This document shows positions 48,556-61,948 of a stretch of DNA of 64,000 nucleotides, piece after piece. The notes below the pieces were generated by a model. The model did not search any database. It had not been told where the DNA came from and was given only the letters and a program-made list of their open reading frames with translations. This DNA comes from Hofstenia miamia (lineage: Eukaryota > Xenacoelomorpha > Acoela > Hofsteniidae), in contig CABFPE010000097.1 of NCBI GenBank assembly GCA_900660155.1, positions 139,738-203,737 on the forward strand. Reading direction: 5' to 3'. Every line of letters starts with the position of its first letter. Positions within the stretch are counted from its first letter, which is position 1. The translations under genes and the position numbers were made by a program.

Positions 48556-50449
48556 GAGCCATGCAATATTATGATTATACCCCTCTCATATTGTTTAGTG
48601 TAATACGAGTACAGATATTGCGTTTATCCTTTACACAATATGAATTTTAAATTCATTTTCATTTTTTTTAAAAAGATAAAATGCGAATTTTTTGAGAGTA
48701 ATCATTAGACAAGTTAAATATGTTGTATGACTAGTTGCCATTTTAGTTGTACTACTAGTGGCCTTTCACTGTTTTTAGGTTTCTTCTGTCATTGTGTAGG
48801 CAAGAGGGACATATCGAAATGTTGGGTTTTCAAAATTGATTTTGATTGGTCAAACCAAAAATTTTTTCTTAAGAAATTAAAAATTTTTAAAACTAATATG
48901 ATTAACTGCTTTTTTAGTGTCAATTTTTTCAAAATGTAGTCGCGCACTTAATAACGACTGCGATCTCCCTCCTCCGTCAAAAATTCTCCTTCCCCTGATT
49001 TCTGCTGTTAAAAACTGCTGCTATGTCAAATATCTGAGCGATAAACCGATAAACACAGCATGTCATAAAACACAGGTTTGTCATAAAACTGTGGGTGTCT
49101 CAGTAGAGATCCCACCAAAAGTGAATCATTTTAGTTTTTATTTTCGTGTTTTACCAATGAATGATCAACTAAAATATAAATTTATATAAATAATTATTTC
49201 AATTTGGTTGCATTAGTAAGTTTCTAGTTTTGGCTTAATATTATTTCCCACTAATCTCATTGAGAATTTTTGTCTATTTAACACAAGTATGGAGAAGTTG
49301 CAAAGAGTGAAAAAGGTTTGTTGAGTTCAATTAGGCCCCCAGAATCATCTCCTATGATTGTAAATATTTGTTAATTTCACTTTTAAATCGCTGTTACAGA
49401 AGCGTTATTTATCGTGTGAAATACAATTCATAATTGAGGATTTAGTTAGAAAGAGATTATTCTGATGAACATATTCCCTTCATTTGCGAAGTGTGATTTA
49501 TCGTGAAGGAGTTAGAAGGAAAATCTTAATAATTTGGTGGATTTCTTTTGGGGAGCAATTACCTATAGGTTGGTGATTACTTTCTTTCTTGATTGCATGC
49601 CGCTTGTCACTGTCCGTTGGTTAAAACAATAACCCATTGTTCTCTTGTCGCTGAGTTTATCTAATCACGGCGCAATGCCCCGCCGCACTAATTCCCCCCT
49701 CTCCTCTAACAAAGCACAGCGCATCTCTTAATAGGCTCCTGGTTTATTATCTGTCCTCCCAACTATAAAAAACTATATATCACTCTATGTCATCTCCATA
49801 AAACCAGTTCATCATTATCGCATTTTTCATATTTGGCGCTGCTGCACGCAGCATGTACATTTAAATGTTTCTTTAATCATGTGTCTATATCTGCTTGCCT
49901 GAAATTGTAAGCCTCCTGCTTATCATAATTTGGAATTCAAGCAATGCGAATATTAAAAACCTCTTAGTTTTTACATTTTTTTCAAATTCTCACACAATTA
50001 CAGTTATAGCCGTCCCCTGATCTTTAAATGCAGCAATTTTTTAATATATGTACTATCCAATTTAAACAAGTGTGCTACTTAGGTGTTTATTACAATCATA
50101 GGCAAAGAATTTTTTTGAGATCGCTTTGAAGCTAAGTAATAATTAAATTTACTAAATGTACTCAATGTATTCTTTGGAATTTGCAGTTTACGCTCCCTCT
50201 GAACTCGTCATTGTTTGAATATACTAGGAAGCTGCTCGTGCTATGCACGGGAATTTCAATGGGCTGTATTAGATATTTAATAAATGAATAAACTTTTAAC
50301 AAACCATATGTTGTGTTTTTAATATTTTAGGAACGAAATAAGAATTGGTAAGATTATTTTTATTCACAATTTTAGCATATGACACTCCTTAATTAAACAT
50401 TCAATATTAAAAGCACATTCAAAGTATGGTTACACCTAATGCAAAAGAG

Positions 50450-50840
50450 TGTATAGAATCACAACAAAATTGAGTCCATTATTGTAGAAGTGTAGATAGT
50501 TGATTGTATTTTTTTAAATTTCTGCGAAATGTGGTACGAGTATTTTCGCGGTGTTTTATATGCTATAATAATCGTTTCATTTGAAATAGCTTTTAATGAA
50601 TTAGCATATTTAGTGGTGTACGTCAAACGGGTAGAAGAAAACAACTTCGCACTTCACTGCGTGCATATGCTGTAACACTTCCATGAAAAGAATGAGGCAA
50701 TGTCGTTAAAACTTTATAAGCCATTTTAACAAATTGTCTCTTATAGTTCCATTCTACTAACGGTGTTAAATGCGCTTTTGAGAACGGTGGTGTAATATGG
50801 CAATTCCACGACATTGGTCGACTAAGCATTTTTTCTGTTT
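50450..50840 (-). pseudogene. Possible LINE 3' remnant or unknown decayed frame
   Basis: Minus-strand frames read WNYKRQFVKMAYKVLTTLPH, AYARSEVRSCFLLPV, then RRTPLNMLIH in another frame and FRRNLKKYNQ. The succession (YARSEVRS...LLPV.RT ... F.RNLKK) loosely resembles LINE ORF2 tails. No catalytic motif is seen. Family assignment is a guess. Confidence 0.25.
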
Positions 50841-51463
50841 AGAACTTAGACTTCCTGTTAGCTAAGTGGCACACCTAACGTAGTGGTGTTATATATTTGA
50901 GTGGAAAATAACGAAGAGTTTTACTCTTATGAAAATAAACAAAAACCATCTTAAAATAAATGAAATATTCGCATAATTAAAATTAACAAAGCCACTAATT
51001 AGTTTCCTGGGGTATGCGTTGTTAATCGGATTGTGTGAAGGAAGACTTCAATGTCAACATCGCGCGAAATTGACAATCTTATGCGCAACGGTCAACCCAT
51101 TGGAATTAAATTTAGAAGAGGAAACATGATTAAATGGAGGTCTGGAAATAGTTACACACGAAAATATTATATTATAATTTTAAATTGTCGTAATGGGAAG
51201 AAGGGGCATCACGCTATTTGTTATGCATTGACGTCAATTGTTTTTGACAGAGAACATTTTTTTAAATAATGAGCAGAGGAAATAAATAAAGGTTGATTTC
51301 TCTTGAAGTTGAAAGTATCCAATTAATCGAATTAACATAGAAACGAACCATCCACGAAAAAGTTTGTTTGATAATTATATCAAATTGCTTATTGACTCAA
51401 AGAATTTCAATGTTTCCTTCATTTAAATTTTGTATCAATCTTGGGGTATATAAAAACAAATGA

Positions 51464-51469
<6 letters not shown>

Positions 51470-51501
<32 letters not shown>
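51470..51501. repeat. (TA)n microsatellite
   Basis: About 32 bp of TA. A second tract of about 22 bp lies at 51809-51830. Confidence 0.95.
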
Positions 51502-52225
51502 TATATAAAAAACAAATTTATTCAAAATCATACATGTTTCGCTACATAATCATAGCTTCATCTGTGATAAAATTTGGAGAAATTTGGCTTTAGAATAGAT
51601 GTAAAATTTTGAAATGATGTAATTGTTTACTTAATAGATTGATGTTGCATTCTTTTATAGTTATTGCTTCGGCGATTTTTGTGTAATTGGTCTTAGTTAT
51701 AACGTTCAAATTTTCCTCTTTGACTGATGGTAATAACAATAAATTTCAGATTTTAAATGACCTTTAAGGTGTTCTTTAATCCTAGTTTGTAGATATCGTC
51801 TTGTTTCCTATATATATATATATATATATTATTCTTAGAAATTCGCATTGAATGATTTTTTTAAAATATTTATAGGAATAATTGCTTTGAATTTCTTGTT
51901 TAGATGTATGCTGCTCACATGAATATCAAGAGTAGACTGAAGGAAATTACATTAATAAGAAGCATAACTAACTCTTAAAACAACAAAGAAATGTTTCAAT
52001 GTCAACTGTCTACAGCAGTACGACGTCCACATCATCAATCTTTATGCGAAAAACCGAAGAATAATGCAGCCTTCAGAATATATTTTTGTAGCAGACAATA
52101 GAGTTTTACATGATTCTCAAGAAATACTTACAATTTAAGAAATTTCAGCCTTGGTGATTCTTATCAAATGACTCTTGTTAAAGGTATTAAATGCTAATGC
52201 TATACAATCCTGAATTTAGCAATCC

Positions 52226-53326
52226 ACAGACAGTTGCGCCAGAAAATTTGCAATACATACTAAAACAATATTTATTCACTAATGTATTTTGAACAACTCA
52301 CAAACGGAGAAATGCAACGAAAGAGTGCGAAATACGTGTATATTCTAGTCATGGCAAACCTCAGTATTTTGTTTGACCAGATTTGGCAGCTTTCAGAGCT
52401 GCAATTCGATCCGGCATTGACTCCACCCAGTTTTAGCATATTTCGGCGATTTCAGGGTCTCTGTTCCACGCCGCAGGGACAGAATTGGCGATAGGTTTTT
52501 GCTTGCTAGGTGCGCCCATATGCTCAACACTCCTTTTAATGATGGTCCATAGGTTCTCAGTTGGATTGAGATCTGGTGACGCTTGTGGTCAAGCCTCAAG
52601 TCGAATGCCTCTAACTTGGAAAGCTATGAAAGATCTTCGACTAACATGACATGGTGCATTGTCTTGCTGAAATACCACTAATTTTAGGAAACAAATCCTG
52701 CATCTATTGCACCACTCGTGAATTTTCATCCGTAATATTCGTATAGTTCTGTTATAATTTTCATGCATAAAAGCATATGCACGTATTTATGAGCCACTTG
52801 AAGCTGCTTTTTCCCCTGGTTTTTATTTGATGAATGGACTTCGATGTAGCGTCGTTGTCTTAAAACCTCCATGGAAATCACACATTGCATTGTGTGAAGA
52901 ATCCAATTGTTGGAGGCGTGTCCAGCACGAAAGTAATTCAAAGTGATTCTTATTAGAGAGTCGTCGGCTCGTCGCAGGTCACGTTTCATCGTATTCAGAA
53001 GAGCGTCCACAATTATCATATTTGCTACTGTAATCACCGGACTCTATGTCGTTGAATTATTCGTGATGCGGTTGACCGGTGGATTCCATGATCCCCAGCA
53101 ATTTCAGCATGTAATTTTCCACTGTGTTTGTAGAGAGCAATGATCTTACACATCAATTCATTTCGATCGTCTATTACAATGGCAAAAGCAGAGATATTAT
53201 TGAATTATTGACAAAAAATTAACATCTGGCACGTTGCATTCTTACGTTTGTGAGTTGCTCTAAATAAATTTTTTGTGAATAAATATTGCTTTGCAAATGT
53301 TGCAAAATTTTGGCGCCAACTGTGTA
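52226..53326 (-). mobile_element. Tc1-like (DD34E) transposon with both ends, inactive
   Basis: Inverted ends match over about 50 bp: the left carries CAGTTGCGCCAGAAAATTTG and, farther in, CAATATTTATTCAC; the right, read inward, carries CAGTTGGCGCCAAAATTTTG and the same CAATATTTATTCAC. TA flanks the right end. On the minus strand the transposase C-terminal half reads FQQDNAPCHVSRRSFIAFQV, SPDLNPTENLWTIIKRSVEH, WVESMPDRIAAL and ends AAKSGQTKY. The Asp-to-Glu spacing is 34. At least two in-frame stops lie in this half (after RLEA and after AEIC), and the N-terminal half toward 53200 is more degraded. Confidence 0.88.
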
Positions 53327-53984
53327 TAATATAATCTGATGGACATCTACCATTAACAAAAGTAGCATGCAAAACAATTAATTTTTGTTGAAACTTTTAG
53401 TTGTCAAAATTCTCAGTTTGAACTTTGCTTGAACTTCGCTAGTTGTTGATAGATATGAAATTAACTTTTGGTCATGTTTGACTAAAGCGGCAGTCGTATC
53501 ATGCCTGATAATAAGAAAGGTTAGAATCATTGATATCGGGCGTTGATAAATAACCAAACCACCACGAATTTAGTATGCGAACTATTTGCTTTCACGTTTT
53601 TATTCCCAATGAAAAAACTTGATGTAGAAATGCCGCTTAACCTAAACTTTAACTAATAATATTGCGAGCAAGTTCTTAGCAAATGTACGGCGTGTCCTAT
53701 CTCAGCCAATCTGCCGAATTTTAAGCTCCTCTAAAATTTTCAATAGATTTTTAAAAAATTTAACGGAGCTTACAGTGAGTCTAGGATTACTGCAAGACAT
53801 CCCTTTGCGATCATAATTTTGTTAGAATTTGGAGTCGATGGTACCTACAATGCGGGCCAAATGTTTTGCATAATGGCTGTTATTTACCATTATATATAGA
53901 TGCTATTATTTAAGAAAACAAATAATTTGAAAAATGTGAGGGGTTCCTTGCGATACTGCTAGGTTGGTCAAGATCAGGCTTGAA

Positions 53985-54250
53985 CAAAATTCTATCACAT
54001 GAAGTGGAAACTCACTTCAACCTCAATCCGATGGTGCATCGTTGGGCACTGTTGAGGAAGAGGATTGTAGATTTACATCCCTCATCATAAAAAGATCTGA
54101 TAGAGAAGATCAAGCAGGTTTGGCTGACCACGATCACACTGGAATACTGCTGTACTCTTGTGGAGTCTAGACCAGTTTGTATTGAGAGAAGTGTTAAAGG
54201 CAAAAGGTGGTTCAACTCAATACTACTTTGCTAACAATATATTACCCTTT
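53985..54250 (+). pseudogene. C-terminal remnant of a second Tc1-like transposase
   Basis: Plus-strand frames read HLNPMVHRWALLRKRIVDLH, KDLIEKIKQVWLTTITLEYC, TLVESRPVCIE and then, in another frame, VLKAKGGSTQYYF. These match the DLNPIE..W..LK / DLIE.I..VW / VESM..RI..V..AKGG.T.Y end of Tc1 transposases. It has a stop and a frame change and is on the opposite strand to the Tc1 element 660 bp to its left. No terminal repeats were found. Confidence 0.75.
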
Positions 54251-57200
54251 ACCGTTTTTCACTTTTTATTGAAATATACCTGGTATATTGGATTGTGCAT
54301 TATGAAAAACTAGGATTTAGTAAATATATAACGTTTTTGTGCTAAAATTTTGCCCAGCATGGTACTATTTTTGGAAGATTCCATCAGAATAATTGAATCT
54401 GATTTTGACATTTGCAATTTCGTCAAACGTTTTAACGAAGTTCATATTCCATAAATCAGATAGAATATCTTATCCAAGAAATTTCAAACACGTTCTAGGT
54501 GATTTATTAAACATTGAGATCAAGTTGTGTTTCTCAAACGTCAAAATGCGTATTCTTTGAAGTGGGATAAACGTTACGCCTACTCTCAAAATATGCCTAG
54601 CTTAGTAAAAAGTTAAATGCAGTTAAATCGAGGTTTTCTGTCTTGAAAATTTTCTAGTGAACTGCATTTCAGGGTGAAATAATAATTTATTACTTAAAAT
54701 ATTAACGGAGGATTGCGCTTTCGCATATTAACGTTTGCATCCATTGTTTATGAAGAAAGGGAATGCTGCAGTTTCACAGCTCTGCTGAGTATTTCTTTTC
54801 TGAAATTTACATTTCAAATAAAACCAAATTTCATCTCCATGGGTGCGTGGGTGTTGTCTCATGGTACAGATATTCATTCAAACCAATGAAAACTTGCACA
54901 TTTTAAGTTTATTAAATTTCTTTTCTAATGTCTTCCTCTCATTTTGAATGATTGAAGCAAAGATTTAATACATTGCTTGTTGCGCCTAAGTGATCGATGA
55001 TATTGCTATAATATTTGGTAATGTCAATGCATTATTGCAAGGCTGGAAAGTCTGCCTTTGGGCATATTGCTTTTAAACTAGATTGTTGTTTGGGAAATGT
55101 AAAAAAAGCACAACCTTACAATCTACCATCGGAAGGACTAAAAATCTTTTTGTAATCTGCTGTATTCATTCTTCATGAATGCTATGCAAAACATGGGCCA
55201 TCCATATTCTTATCTACAGGTTGATGAAAGTTGCTGAGCACAGTTTCACCAAAATCGCTTTGCAGCTAAGGGCTGGAATCACGGAAGATGGAACAATGAT
55301 GGCGTCTTTCTCGGAATGGGAAAATGTTCTTCGAGGTAATTGATGATACTAGAAAAAGTAGGAAGGAGCGTTGCTACTTCCAACTCAACATTTTCTCTAT
55401 TCGTTTGTTGCCCGTGTATCAAATTTAATGAGAGAATAATGTAAATGTAATATGTATAAATCCATTTGAAGAAGATTTGCCATATTGCAATGGGTATATA
55501 CTCACATAAGCTCAATACAAGGCTTTCTTTAATATTAATGAATGCCTTAGCTCAATAGAAACCGCCCGTGGTAAAAACATGTTACATGAATCCCACTATA
55601 TTTTAATATATTTTTCAAATACAATGTATTTATATTGAGAAGATAGACAATATTTGAAAGTGGAATTGCACACAATGTAAATTTGTAATTATTGAGACAA
55701 TATTTTCGTTGGACTAGTGCGAGTGTGAAAGAAGCTTAAATGCATAAGCAAGTGGCGTAGAGTAGAAAATGATGCTTTATTTTATCAAAATAATATCCCA
55801 TGCGAATTAATGAAACAACTTCGTTCTTCAAAAGCCATTAGATTCTAAAAAACTATCTAGCTTTTGCGCACATTAGTTTTGTCTCTATCACTTCAAACGC
55901 GGTTTCCTGTTTAATTGCGACAATAGGCGTAGAAGCGGAAAAGCGAAAGCGATTCACTGATGTTTGTCCAACGACATTGCTTGATCGCCGATGTGTACTA
56001 TATATACTGCGCTTTCCAACAATTTAAGTAAACTCATCAGCGAGAAGTGCGTCTCCTTGAGCAAGCGAATAATATTCTCAAACCTCGTGAAATTTATTAA
56101 TATTTTAAAATCGTGTCCTTCATCTCTTTTCTTCGTGCTGTTTAATGAAAAAGTAGTTACCTCAAACAAAAAATCATTCATTTAATATTCATAAATTACG
56201 AACGCACCTGCAGCCATGTTTATTAAGATTAATCCCTCTGTTGACATTACCCATCGCAGCTTTTCACATTTTATCATTGAAATTTAGGATGGGCGATTAG
56301 TGGAAAAAATAGCTTTGCCTTGAAGAATATGGAAATATTTCAAGATGTGCGAATGCAATTATGTCTTCCACACTAAGTAGTAAAATATTAAAATTCATCG
56401 ATTTTCAATTAGCGTCCAGACTTACAATGTAAGTGGGTAATCGTTGTAGTAGAATTGGAAAACACTTTCCAGCTATAGTTCAAATTGAAAAATGTGCAAA
56501 AGTATTTATAAAAAAATTAATTTAGAATCTAGGATGATCACGTGATTAATTGAAAAAGCTTGATTAATGCGACATTTGAAAGTTTTTGCGCCCAAGGATT
56601 TCTTTGGTCACATTAATAACACTGGAAAATCATACAAAATGTCTATTGTTACACCACATCAAAGAGCTATTTATTTAGCGGTATAAATGCAATTTTGCTA
56701 TTGGGTCAAAATTCAGTGATAAATCAAATTTTATTCATCTTTTAAATGCATCGTTATGTCCGCCACCTAAACAGTTTTTATGCTACGATTGCGAGAATTA
56801 TTTACTCACCATTACATTTGCTCATTTTCAAAGGATTTTATGACAGTAAATCCCAATGAAAAATTAACTATCAAATCTTAGTGAAATTATAAGTTTTTAT
56901 TTGCACCCACCAATCGGAAGTTTTGTATTATATATATATATATATATATATATAATACAGAACCGACTAAACATGTTAAGAATATCTTCGAATTTAAAAA
57001 ACAGTATCAAAATTGATATTCCAATAACCTTTAATTTTAACATTATTTGAGAATTAGGTCCAAGTATTTTTGCGAATTGGGATTGGCTCCTATTGAAAAC
57101 ATTGGTGTGAGTAGTCAATTCTCAATGAATTGGCTTGAAATCCCTGATTTGGTTTGGTACATTTTGTTGTAATATACTTAATATATTGGCGCCTTTCTTT

Positions 57201-60149
57201 TAAATTAACGGATAATATTTTAAAGTTTACTGTATGATATATTAGTGTCATATAATAGCGCGGCATTCTTTCAGTGCATTTAATTCGCTGATTTACAAAG
57301 GTGTTAACTGCTAATGCGAATATTTAGTAACAGTGTTAATTGTACCACCAAATGGCATGAATAGAGCCTTTTGAATTTCCCCTTTGGATAGAAATCACTT
57401 AAGCACTTAGACACTAAAATTCGAAACCATATATCTTTAACCACATTGTCATTTTTGCCGACATTTTGGACCTGCGGCCTCCTACTTGAGCCAGTTGAAC
57501 AGACGGAGATGTTGAAATGCTTACAAAATTGATATTTTATGGAATTGCGAGTGAGAACTTCGCTCACATACTGACATCGAATGGTTTTCAATAAACATTG
57601 TAAAAGACATTTCATGTTTCAAATCACTTAACATAAGATGTTTGTATATTTTGGATAACTTGAGGGAGTTTCATTAAAATTAAGCAGTTTCAATGTGACC
57701 ATGTTAAATTTTACTATTTTGTGTCCTGTTCAATAGCTTCTATGGATGTCTTTTGGGTTGGGACATACATGTATAATCAAGTGACATTAACCTATGAATA
57801 GGATATACTGGGTTTGAACCGAGATATGCCAAAAATGCAACTAAACGAGGGTCAGAAATAATTTAATGTTATTTGAAAACTATCCTTATTCAATCTAGCA
57901 AGTACAATTTCTTTTCATGGCACATGCATAGACCTCGAATGTACAAGAATGTGACATGAATATCTGGCGGTTTACAACTGGAGATTTAAATTTTATGTCG
58001 TCATTCATATCCTATCTCTCTCAAAATACAGATTGTATCGAACCATATGACACAATGACATTACTCTTGTGATTTTGGTATTTCAATTATTGCATCTAAT
58101 CTTCAATTACCATACAATTTTCAATAAACATTAACTGTGTATAACAGTTGATAGGCGCCAAGTTGAACAAGCGTTGGTGCTCCCAACGTTTGTTTGGCAT
58201 TTAACAAGAACAGAGGTATGGTCAACCATCAACTGTGCATCTCATAACGCGTTCTTATGCATCCGAAGTTTATGTGTAAATGAGTTTAGGTTTGAAAAAC
58301 AATTTGAACAGAATGAGCCAACAGCAATGACATTATCTAGTTGCTAGTATATTTGGGATTGATATCTACACACAATTGAAGTGTAAGCCATCCTAATTCG
58401 CATGGCCGCAACGTTTCTCATGAGAAATGTGTCAAACCTTATTTTTGTAAATACAGTTTCAAGTGCTAAGAGAACGAATGCGTTAAAAGTTCTCCATTTT
58501 GCCGCACTTGAATGAGTGCAGGATGGAAATGAGTATATCCATCATTCGATACAGAGTTCAGTCCGCATTACTGTAATGAGTTATTGAGGGATTGATAATT
58601 TTAAATACTTGGTTTTGATAATGAGTTTTTACGGAATCTATTGAATGTTTTTAGTTAAAAGCAGTTGAAAGCGGTCGTACGTATTGATTAAATGTCAAGG
58701 CAATCGATTGAATTATCCGCAGCTTATTGGAGTGACTTGTTCGAGTGCGTATCCGTCCTTGAAAGGTCTATTCATCAGCAATTGACTTTACTGATTGCAT
58801 TCATTACTTCGATTAAAAAAGCAATGCGATAAAACACATCGCTGTAATTATCAACTAACTCTTTTTCTCACCCACACTTAACGCACATCAATTTTTTTAA
58901 CTCTTCAAAGCTTCATTGAATATCGCAATTCAAATATTCCAACGTATTCATATCCTAATGCTAAGTGATCGAATGTTATTTTCTTGTATCCTAAGCACCT
59001 CGTCAAATGTGACAGTGTTTCCAAGAATGCTTTCTTTTTCGTTTACATTTCACATTTTTTAATCATTATTTTCTTGTGTTCACTTAAAATTCGTCGGTGG
59101 AGTCAAGTAATTCATAGATATATTTTTGTAACCTGATGTTCTTTTGAGGTACCACTCAGCATTGTTGGCATAATTGTGCTACCTACCCTCCCATCACACC
59201 ACCACCACCCACATATTCAATATTTTAAAAATCATCCAATTTTGTAATTAGAAGAAGGTGGAAACGCATAATTAATGCAACGGCGAAAATAGTTGACACA
59301 AATGCATGAAATTAAATAATTCGACTTTTAATATATTTAAATTATTAAAATATGCACTTTAATTAGCTGTTTTAAATTCTAAGTGGGAAACACTTCAGTG
59401 TATGACAGGCAAGCAGTCTGCTGGAAATATAAAAAGAAAGGAAATATTTGTATATAAGTCACTCTAAAAAGTTCTTTTATTCACCTTGTGGTCAGGTTCT
59501 TTTTTTCAAACAAATTTCTTAACGTAGTACTCACACTTTGCTTTTGTATTTAGCCCATGTGGATTGATAGGTCTCTTTTCTTTTCTTCAATGAGATTAGT
59601 GTATTATTTGCCCACGACCCATCCAACAACCCGTAGTTTCTTATAAGGGTTACATTTTGCATTCTTCCATCGTTTACAATTTTATGAAAGAAAGCACATT
59701 TAAGTCCAGAAATTGTAAAAGAAAAATTTAAGAGGTTTCAATAGAGACATCTTTATGTAAACCGTTTCAGGAACGAGCTAAAATTATATAATTTCAAGAA
59801 AAGTAAGACTGTTAGAAGGCAAATAAACCTTCTTCTTGTCAAAACAATAATGAGTTAATTGATTTTTACATCAATTAATTGAAGGCCTTCTCTAGACAAG
59901 AACAATGGAGTAATTTATATACATATGAAAGCCTAAAATTCAGTGAAAGCAAACTATTAAAACAGCTAAATTTTTAACCGATTCTGTTAACCAAATCTGT
60001 TAAATATGTACATCACTGTATTGAGAAAATGTTTGTTTGCTCTAACTATGAAGTTGGTTAGCCATGTTAAATGATTGGTTGCAGTAGACATTATATTATC
60101 ATTTAAGTAGGCATAAAGTTAAACAGCAGTATAATATTCAATACAATTT
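54251..60149. other. Intergenic DNA
   Basis: AT-rich. A (TA)n hairpin at 56928. The 103-codon minus-strand frame at 57304-57615 is unrecognised. No gene supported. Confidence 0.55.
56928..56956. repeat. (TA)n microsatellite with flanking dyad
   Basis: TA tract bordered by GTATTA and TAATAC, forming a perfect dyad. Confidence 0.9.
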
Positions 60150-61948
60150 AAACGATGATAATGAGCTAATGCTCAATGATGAACTCCAAAATACCGATTG
60201 CGATCTTCTGCACAGCTCATCTTGTATTGACGAAATGTTGACAACGACTGAATGTTATGTATCGTTTATTACTGAATGTATCATTCGTAAGAAAACGGCA
60301 AAAAAGTAGTTTTGAATGAACGTGTGCCGTGTCCAAAGGTTGAGATTCTTCTAAGACAAAAGACGGATGCTATTGAAGCTCGAAATAAAGCTCTAAGGAA
60401 TAAGATACAACGACTAATTAATAAGACGATTTTCGAGTTCCGACAAGAAAACATTCAAAATATGACAAGAGAAGAGATTAGGAGAGCAATTAAGCGAAGG
60501 TCATCTAAGGTACATAGTTCTTTAGAACTGAACGTAGATGAGCCTTAGATTTGTCTAACGATGCTATCTTGATACTACCAGATAATGATATCAATGCTCA
60601 TTTTGATTTTGATGAGTTATTAGTGAAAGTAAAAGATGTCTTTAGAGCAGTAAAAGTAAACCCATCTGTTGGTCTTGGCATAAATCCCGCTTGAATTTTC
60701 AAAAAGTGTGCATATGCGTTATCAGAACCTTTCGCGAAGTTGTATATGAAAAGTTTCGATGATGTTATTTATCCGCAGACATGGAAAACCGGTCTGGTGA
60801 CACCTCTGAAGAAAGAAACCAACTCCTCTAGTCAGGAGCCCTCTATTATAAGATCTGTCCTTGTAACACCGGTATCTGCACTTTGCATCGATAAAATTAT
60901 GCTTTAGTACCTGCAGAAGACAATGGCCGATAAACAAGACCCATATCAGTTTGCATATAGAAGGAACTATTCGACAACTGATGCACTATTATGTCTGTTA
61001 CACAAAATAATGCTGAATCTTGAAGATCCGAAATGCATTGTGAGATGCATATTCTTGGACTATTAGTCAGCGTTTTAATACCATTTTCCAGAACCGGTTT
61101 CTGAATGAACTAAGTGAGATAGTAGATCAAGAAGACGACATATGGATGATTCAATGGTTGAAGGAGTACATGCGGAATTTTCGTCAAGCTGTGAAATGTG
61201 GAAAAGTGACGTCTAGTTTTTGTGACATATTGGTTGGTATACCACAAGGTGGACCACATAGTGGTCCTCTTTTCACTTGGGGTACTAATAGACTGAGAAG
61301 TGACCAATCGTCTATCGTTAAGTATTCAGATGATACAAGATTGTTGATGAAGATATACAATGCGGGTCAATAAACTGCTTTATTAAAACTATTTCTCATA
61401 TTTACAGGTTCTCTACAAATAAAATCAGAAAGGAAATGTTTATGGTATATGTGCTCCCTCACTACATGCATGCTGAAGTAACATATGGTATTTATTTATC
61501 GGAGAAACAGAGGAAGGAGCTTCAGAGACCATTACGATATCTCAGTCAAATTCAACCCGAGTCGTGTTTTACAAAATTATGCATGATTGACATCATCGAA
61601 TTCCAGTTTAAAAATATGTTTGTATCTACTATTAGGAAGATTATGAACAATATAGTACATCCGCTTTATCACGAAATTCATAAGTTCAAAGGCAGTATGG
61701 ATTCTACGCGATCTCTCTAGAATATATTATGTCAGAACTGTGCAACACAATAAATCTTTTATCCCGTGTGTTATTGATTTTTTAGTTCATGGAACTATTC
61801 TGTCATATATCAAACGTTGAAACAGTTCAAACCCACCCACAACTTTGTTTCTATATTGTTAAAGGGTTTTTGATTTATTTTGTTATATTGTCAGATTTCC
61901 CTTTTACGCTTACTGTGTAGAGGAAATAAAGCGAACTTATTATTATTA
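60150..61948 (+). mobile_element. Decayed LINE with reverse transcriptase domain
   Basis: Plus-strand frames give an endonuclease-RT linker (VPCPKVEILLRQKTDAIEAR), then RT blocks: AVKVNPSVGLGI, YPQTWKTGLVTPLKK, DPYQFAYRRNYSTTDALLCL, an IFLDY block, GIPQGGPHSGPLF and the catalytic YSDDT near 61323. After a deletion, the post-RT part YVLPHYMHAEVTYGIYLSEK continues to 61718. Stops lie near 60546, 60692, 60905, 61063 and 61371, with at least one frame change. It is 5'-truncated. A 3' UTR with AATAAA ends in a (TTA)n-like tail near 61948. The motifs fit the CR1/Jockey-like group; exact clade not assigned. It differs from the 34690 element, which has the restriction-like nuclease. Confidence 0.85.

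Noticed and set aside
57304-57615. 103-codon minus-strand frame
   Set aside because: No recognisable motifs or neighbours. Left as intergenic.
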